Shown here piece by piece: positions 59,269-64,000 of a DNA stretch of 64,000 bases (position 1 is the first letter of the stretch; each line of letters begins with the position of its first letter). The notes under the pieces were generated by a model that worked only from the letters and a program-made list of their open reading frames with translations, was not told the origin of the DNA and did not search any database. Position numbers and translations under genes: made by a program. This DNA is from Promicromonospora sukumoe. Its GTDB lineage: Bacteria > Actinomycetota > Actinomycetes > Actinomycetales > Cellulomonadaceae. The stretch is taken from contig NZ_JACGWV010000001.1 in the NCBI RefSeq assembly GCF_014137995.1, forward strand, positions 2,976,001 to 3,040,000, in the 5' to 3' direction.

Positions 59269-61992
59269 TCAGCCGGCGGCCGGGTACGAGGCGGTCTTCG
59301 AGGTCGTCACCGTCTCGCCGCCGCGCTGGCCGGTGACGGTGACCGTCACGTCGCCGCCGGGGATCGCCGCCGCACGCGAGCTGATCGCCACGCTCGCCGA
59401 CCGGCCGGGCTGCACCGCGGCGAACGACTTGGAGCCGTAGGCGGTCTCCACCACGACGTCGACCGGGGCGGCCTCGTTGTTCGTCACGACCGTCGAGACG
59501 TGCTGCTTGCCCGCCACCGTGCGCGTCGAGACGTCCACCGACACGTCCAGGTCCGTCGTCGTGCCCGCCTTGGCGAGCACGACCTCGTCCACGACGCTGT
59601 TCACCGGAAGGGCAGCGCCGTTGGCCTGGCTGCGCAGGGTGCGCACCGTGATCGTCTCGTCGGTGACCTCGACGGCCGAGTAGTTGCGCACCCGCTCCTG
59701 GTTGATCACCGAGGCGAACCACGCGTCGGGTGCCCGGGTGTCGTAGTACTTCGAGCCGCTGGACGAGTTCGCCGTGATGTACAGCACCTCGCCGTCCTCG
59801 GCCTCGACCCGCTCCTGGCCCGCGACCTCGGTCGGGTCGGCGAGCTCGCCGTCCTTGATCAGGTAGCTGCGGGTGTAGTTGTGGTCGTGCCCCATGAGCA
59901 CCATGTCGAAGCCGAGCTCCGAGATCTTCGCCGGCATCTTGTCGCGCCGGTCGATGATGTCGCCGTCGTCCGTGTGGGAGGCGACGGAGTAGATCGAGTG
60001 GTGGAAGGCGAGCACCTTCCACTTCGCGCGGTGGCCCTGCTCCGCGACGACCCGCTCCATGAACGCGTTGTGGGAGGCGAAGTCGCGGCTGTTGGAGTTG
60101 ATGTTGAGGAACAGCACGTCCTTGTAGAGGAACCAGTAGTCGCCGCCCGACGACGTGCCGTTGGACGCGCCGCCGGACTCCAGGTCCTCGTTCGGCACGT
60201 TGAAGTGCTGCTCGTAGGCCTTCGACCCCACGTCGTGGTTGCCGTTGGTCACCACCAGCGGGACGCTGCGGACCTGCTCCGGCTTCAGCAGGGTGTCGTA
60301 CTGGGCCTCGCTGCCGGCGGACTCGACCTGGTCACCGGCCGAGAACAGCATCTCGGCGTCCGGGTAGGAGCGCGTCGCGACGTCCAGCGTGTCGATCCAG
60401 CCTGCTTCGTCGCGCGCGAGGTTCCCGGAGGCACCGACCTGAGGGTCGCCGAAGAACAGGAAGGAGAAGTCGCCGGTGAAGTCCTGCGTGCGGAAGGTGT
60501 GGGCGTCGGACCAGCCGGTCGCGTCGCCGCCGACGCGGTAGGCGTACTCGGTGTTCTCCTCGAGCTGGTCGAAGGTCACGTCGCGGAAGTACTCACCGCT
60601 CGTGGTCTCGCCGCTCTTGGCCGCCTCGACCGTTCGCGCCGTGGCGGGGAAGACGCCGTCGACGACGTCCGCCGCCTCGGCCAGCTGCGCGACCTGCGGC
60701 ACGTCGACGTTCGAGTACCAGGTGAGGTTGCGCTCGGCCTGGGTGGCGCCGACGTGCAGGGCGAGGTCGGCGATCTCCTGCTCGGGGGCCGGGCCGGCGG
60801 GGGCCAGCGAGCTCAGGTCGAGGTAGATGTCGCTGCTGGTCTCGCGGTCCTGGTAGAGCGCGACGGCGATGGTGTTCTCCCCGGGCTCCAGCACGTCGGC
60901 AGGGACCGTGAACGTGCTGGTCACGGGGTCCCCGTTGCTCGCGCCCGCATAGGTGAGGTTCTGGTTCGCGGCCCCGTTCACGCGCTCGTCGACGAAACCG
61001 GCGACCTTCTCGCCGTTGACGTAGATCCGCACGGCGTCGTCGTAGGTGATCGCGCCCACGAGCGAGTCGAGCTGTGCGAGCTGGCCGTCGGAGACCTCGA
61101 AGTCGGTGCGCAGGTGGTAGGTCGGGACCGTGTTCTGCGAGCCGTCCGGCGTGTACCGCAGCAGCGTGTTCGCGACGAAGCCGCCGCCGAGGTCCGGGGC
61201 GCCCCGCTTCGACCCGAAGGGCCCGACGGCCTCGCTCCACGCGGAGTCGTCGAAGTCGGCGGTGGTCCAGGACAGCGAGCCGTCGCCGGACGGGTCGGTG
61301 CCGTCGTCGGAGTACCTCCAGGCGTCGGCCGTCGTGAGGAACGCCTCCGGCAGCGACTCCGGGCCGAGCTCCAGGTAGTCGATGTTGCCGAAGTAGTTCG
61401 GGTAGCCGCCGGCCTCGCCCGGCTTCGGGTCGACGTGCATGACCACGATCACCTTGTGCCGGCCCGAGACCTCGGTGAGCAGGTCGGCCGTCGTCGCGCC
61501 GTACGTGGACCAGTCGCCGCCCGTCGCGGAGAGCGCCACGGTCGCGACCTTGTTCTCGTCGCTCTTCTCGTCGAGGTAGACGTCCATCGACTGGTTCACC
61601 CCGCTGCGGCCGGCGTTGATGACGTAGCGCAGCGTGAGCGTGGACAGCGGGGTGCTACCGAGGTCGACGTCGTCGAACCAGATCTCGGACCCGTTGAAGG
61701 TGTTCTTCACGCGCGAACCGCCGGAGGCGCCGCCGTCCGACTCGACGCCGGTGTCCATCACCCGGCCACCGATCACCGCACCGTTGTTGTTACCGGTGTA
61801 CGTCTCGGCCTCGACGCGGACCGGCGTCACGGCGGCTGCCGCGGCGGGCGCCGTGCGGGTCGTGCCGGCCGCCGTTGCCGGGAGGGCGAACACTCCCGCG
61901 ACGAGCGAGAGGAGGGCGACGCCCGCGAGCCCGCGCCACCCGTTCCTGTGTCTGCGCGAGTCGCCGACCGTGGTCCGCGTCGCTGGGGTCAT
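59269..61992 (-). CDS. Secreted multidomain metallophosphoesterase (purple-acid-phosphatase type)
   Basis: Encodes 907 residues. Signal peptide (about 1-42), a CBM6-like domain (about 55-200, VRVEAETYTG), a jelly-roll domain (about 214-400), a fibronectin-like N-domain of purple acid phosphatases (about 404-504), the calcineurin-like phosphatase (about 505-720: FFGDPQVG, SAGDQVE, TNGNHD, FHHSIY, GHDHNY, all metal ligands present), a further beta part, and a C-terminal module (about 815-907) nearly the same as that of the GH92 protein. Likely removes phosphate from a surface or extracellular ester. ATG 61992 is the best start, though GTG 61995 directly precedes it. Confidence 0.88.
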   Translation of the reverse strand: MTPATRTTVGDSRRHRNGWRGLAGVALLSLVAGVFALPATAAGTTRTAPAAAAAVTPVRVEAETYTGNNNGAVIGGRVMDTGVESDGGASGGSRVKNTFNGSEIWFDDVDLGSTPLSTLTLRYVINAGRSGVNQSMDVYLDEKSDENKVATVALSATGGDWSTYGATTADLLTEVSGRHKVIVVMHVDPKPGEAGGYPNYFGNIDYLELGPESLPEAFLTTADAWRYSDDGTDPSGDGSLSWTTADFDDSAWSEAVGPFGSKRGAPDLGGGFVANTLLRYTPDGSQNTVPTYHLRTDFEVSDGQLAQLDSLVGAITYDDAVRIYVNGEKVAGFVDERVNGAANQNLTYAGASNGDPVTSTFTVPADVLEPGENTIAVALYQDRETSSDIYLDLSSLAPAGPAPEQEIADLALHVGATQAERNLTWYSNVDVPQVAQLAEAADVVDGVFPATARTVEAAKSGETTSGEYFRDVTFDQLEENTEYAYRVGGDATGWSDAHTFRTQDFTGDFSFLFFGDPQVGASGNLARDEAGWIDTLDVATRSYPDAEMLFSAGDQVESAGSEAQYDTLLKPEQVRSVPLVVTNGNHDVGSKAYEQHFNVPNEDLESGGASNGTSSGGDYWFLYKDVLFLNINSNSRDFASHNAFMERVVAEQGHRAKWKVLAFHHSIYSVASHTDDGDIIDRRDKMPAKISELGFDMVLMGHDHNYTRSYLIKDGELADPTEVAGQERVEAEDGEVLYITANSSSGSKYYDTRAPDAWFASVINQERVRNYSAVEVTDETITVRTLRSQANGAALPVNSVVDEVVLAKAGTTTDLDVSVDVSTRTVAGKQHVSTVVTNNEAAPVDVVVETAYGSKSFAAVQPGRSASVAISSRAAAIPGGDVTVTVTGQRGGETVTTSKTASYPAAG

Positions 61993-62179
61993 CACCAAGA
62001 GGTCACACGCCAATCTGGAGTTCCGTACTGCGGGATGGGAGCGCATCCACGACGCCCGATCGGCACAGTGCTGACCTCAGATGACCTGGTCGAGGAGCGG
62101 GGATGAACAACAGGGGCGACCGGGGCAAAAGGTGGCGGAACACCATCGCGCCACGGGTGAAAAAGTGGCGCTCCGCCGC

Positions 62180-62839
62180 TCAGTCGAGGTAGAGGACAAC
62201 GCCGGTGGTGTCGTCCTGGATGCTCGCCAGCCCCGCCCGGAAGGCGGCCTCGCCACGCTGCTCGGTGATGCTCGCGTCCACGAGGTCACCGTCCGGGCCG
62301 GCCGCCGACCCCCGCGAGGTCGCACCGTCCCAGACCACGGCGGTGACGTTGTCGGTCGGCTCGGCCAGCTGCGCGCCGACGACCAGGAACTGCTGGCCGA
62401 GCCGCTGCGCGCTCTCGAAGCCGAACATGTCCACGATGCCGTCCCCGAGGCCGACGACCAGGTCCGGCTCCACGTCGAGCGCCCGGTCGAGGGCCGCGCC
62501 CACCGGGTCCGCGGCGCCCTCGGCGGCTGCGAGCTGCTGGAGGTCCCCGCCACCTGCGGAGACCACGTCCTTCAAGGCCGACAGCAAGGTCGCGGACGAC
62601 GCCGACGCGTCGGGGACGACCACGGCGATCAGGTACCCCTCCAGACCGGAGAGGGACGCGGGCGGCGTCGCCTCGATCGTCCTTCCCGGCTCAGGCACGG
62701 TCTCGTACGGCGGCAGCGTCTCGTACGAAGCCCCCGCCGGCGGCAACGCGCCGTCCTCCTCGGGAGCCGAGCACCCCGACGACAGCAGAGCCACGGCCAG
62801 GAGCGTCGCCACGCCGTATCGGGTTCGTCCGTGTGTCAC
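62180..62839 (-). CDS. Lipoprotein resembling a substrate-binding protein (BMP-like)
   Basis: Encodes 219 residues: lipoprotein signal with lipobox LLSSGC (Cys near 23), a Pro/Glu-rich linker, then a domain with GYLIAVVVPDASASSATLLSALKD, DVEPDLVVGLGDGIVDMF and LGQQFLVVGAQLAEPTDNVTAVVW. Rossmann-like alternation of strands with xxPDLVVGxG and LVVG resembles BMP-type (nucleoside or purine) substrate-binding proteins but is shorter, and no ABC transporter lies nearby. It may be a sensor or an orphan binding protein. GTG 62839 is used. Confidence 0.6.
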   Translation of the reverse strand: MTHGRTRYGVATLLAVALLSSGCSAPEEDGALPPAGASYETLPPYETVPEPGRTIEATPPASLSGLEGYLIAVVVPDASASSATLLSALKDVVSAGGGDLQQLAAAEGAADPVGAALDRALDVEPDLVVGLGDGIVDMFGFESAQRLGQQFLVVGAQLAEPTDNVTAVVWDGATSRGSAAGPDGDLVDASITEQRGEAAFRAGLASIQDDTTGVVLYLD

Positions 62840-62939
62840 GGCGGCAAGTGAAACCCAGGCCGACGTGGCACCGGTAGCCGTCAGGTGTCCGCCGGGTGAA
62901 CGGACCAGGCCTGGTGCCGCACCCGCCGGCGACACGGCG

Positions 62940-62981
62940 AGGGCGGATGCCGGAGAGCCTTCGCTCCCCGGCATCCGCCCT
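62940..62981 (-). terminator. Terminator hairpin after pdxS
   Basis: Perfect 14-bp stem (62940-62953 with 62968-62981, arm AGGGCGGATGCCGG) with a 14-nt loop, 14 nt beyond the pdxS stop at 62996. It ends pdxS transcription, so pdxS and pdxT are not cotranscribed. Confidence 0.8.
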
Positions 62982-62995
62982 GGTCAGTCAGAGAA

Positions 62996-63910
62996 TTACC
63001 AGCCGCGCTCGGCGAGCCGGTGCGGCTCCGGGATCTCGTCGACGTTGATGCCGACCATGGCCTCGCCCAGACCGCGCGAGACCTTGGCGATCACGTCGGC
63101 GTCGTCGAAGAACGTGGTCGCCTTGACGATGGCCTCGGCGCGCTGCGCCGGGTTGCCCGACTTGAAGATGCCCGAGCCCACGAAGACGCCCTCGGCGCCG
63201 AGCTGCATCATCATCGCGGCGTCCGCCGGAGTGGCGATGCCGCCCGCGGTGAACAGCACGACCGGCAGCTTGCCGGTCGCCGCGATCTCCTTGACCAGCT
63301 CGTACGGCGCCTGGAGCTCCTTGGCGGCCACGTACAGCTCGTCCTCGGGCAGCGTGGTCAGGCGGCGGATCTCCTGGCGGATCTTCCGCATGTGCGTGGT
63401 CGCGTTCGAGACGTCGCCGGTGCCGGCCTCGCCCTTGGAACGGATCATCGCGGCGCCCTCGGTGATGCGGCGGAGCGCCTCACCCAGGTTGGTGGCACCG
63501 CACACGAACGGCACGGTGAAGTTCCACTTCTCGATGTGGTTCGTGTAGTCCGCGGGGGTCAGCACCTCGGACTCGTCGATGTAGTCGACGCCGAGGGACT
63601 GCAGCACCTGCGCCTCGACGAAGTGCCCGATGCGCGCCTTCGCCATCACGGGGATCGAGACGGCCTCGATGATGCCGTCGATCATGTCGGGGTCGCTCAT
63701 GCGCGACACGCCGCCCTGCGCACGGATGTCCGCGGGCACCCGCTCGAGCGCCATGACGGCCACCGCACCCGCGTCCTCGGCGATCTTCGCCTGGTCGGCG
63801 GTGACGACGTCCATGATGACGCCGCCCTTGAGCATCTCGGCCATACCGCGCTTCACGCGCGCGGTGCCGACCGTGCCCACGGTGTTCTCGCCGGTCACGG
63901 ATTCAGTCAC
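62996..63910 (-). CDS. pdxS: Pyridoxal 5'-phosphate synthase lyase subunit PdxS
   Basis: Encodes 304 residues of the (beta/alpha)8 PdxS barrel: [31 protein letters not shown] region, the lysine-bearing [31 protein letters not shown] strand, [14 protein letters not shown] and [17 protein letters not shown] with [13 protein letters not shown]. With PdxT it makes PLP from ribose 5-phosphate, glyceraldehyde 3-phosphate and glutamine. GTG 63910 follows GAGG with a 5-nt gap. It is monocistronic here, closed by a terminator; the 90 bases beyond it hold no recognisable gene. Confidence 0.96.
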   Translation of the reverse strand: MTESVTGENTVGTVGTARVKRGMAEMLKGGVIMDVVTADQAKIAEDAGAVAVMALERVPADIRAQGGVSRMSDPDMIDGIIEAVSIPVMAKARIGHFVEAQVLQSLGVDYIDESEVLTPADYTNHIEKWNFTVPFVCGATNLGEALRRITEGAAMIRSKGEAGTGDVSNATTHMRKIRQEIRRLTTLPEDELYVAAKELQAPYELVKEIAATGKLPVVLFTAGGIATPADAAMMMQLGAEGVFVGSGIFKSGNPAQRAEAIVKATTFFDDADVIAKVSRGLGEAMVGINVDEIPEPHRLAERGW

Positions 63911-64000
63911 GGTTACCTCGCATAGTTCTCGCCGGTGGGATCGACGCCGGTCGTTCCGGGCGCGGTCGGCGCCCTGTCCCGATCTTATCGCCCGGCCTGC

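Overview
The window is about 64 kb of very G+C-rich DNA (roughly 70-75% by eye) from an actinobacterium. Evidence: strong third-position G/C bias, GTG/TTG starts, many leaderless genes (TAnnnT box 6-8 nt before the start codon), F420-type flavoprotein, Prim-Pol/LigC repair genes, and a gene order that follows the aspS - Rv2578c-like - hisS - Rv2581c-like - ppiB - relA - apt - secF - secD - yajC - ruvBAC - yebC - pdxT - pdxS backbone known from Mycobacterium tuberculosis and relatives. The secreted chitinases, GH92 mannosidase, alginate-lyase-like protein and surface phosphoesterase suggest a polymer- or yeast-wall-degrading member of Micrococcales (Cellulosimicrobium/Cellulomonas-like); the genus is an inference.

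Left part, 1-13 kb (accessory): the start of an M3 peptidase, a DUF6314 protein, an alginate-lyase-family secreted protein coupled to a GH18 chitinase with a ricin-B lectin domain, a second GH18 paralogue, an ABC-F ATPase preceded by a 12-codon leader peptide and attenuator-like hairpin, a DoxX-like membrane protein, a divergent TetR / FAD monooxygenase pair, and four tandem DUF4190 membrane proteins.

Middle part, 13-41 kb (conserved core): aspS, PPOX F420 enzyme, alaA, GNAT, an ALF-repeat protein, a kinase-like protein coupled to an SOS-box-controlled radical SAM gene, hisS, an MBL hydrolase, a membrane cyclophilin coupled to a DUF349 protein, a repair cassette (Prim-Pol and LigC), relA, apt, secF, secD, yajC, ruvB, ruvA, ruvC, yebC, pdxT.

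Right part, 41-63 kb (accessory, lying between pdxT and pdxS, which are normally near neighbours): NUDIX, a DUF6000-like protein, hrpB, a CrtA-like pair, an FAD amine-oxidase-like protein, an unusual zinc-ribbon SDR, a lower-G+C toxin/immunity island (lipoprotein with HINT domain), and a surface locus of GH92 mannosidase, DUF916 protein, WxL-like protein and metallophosphoesterase. GH92 and phosphoesterase end in the same roughly 90-residue module. pdxS closes the window.

The most unusual signals are a long palindrome present twice, once supplying the stop codon of a gene between convergent genes and once inserted in frame inside the ABC-F ATPase; the ABC-F leader/attenuator; the HINT lipoprotein toxin flanked by two copies of the same terminator; and the GH92 / WxL / phosphoesterase surface system. 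No rRNA, tRNA, CRISPR array, transposase or integrase was recognised. No gene-free stretch exceeds 300 bases.
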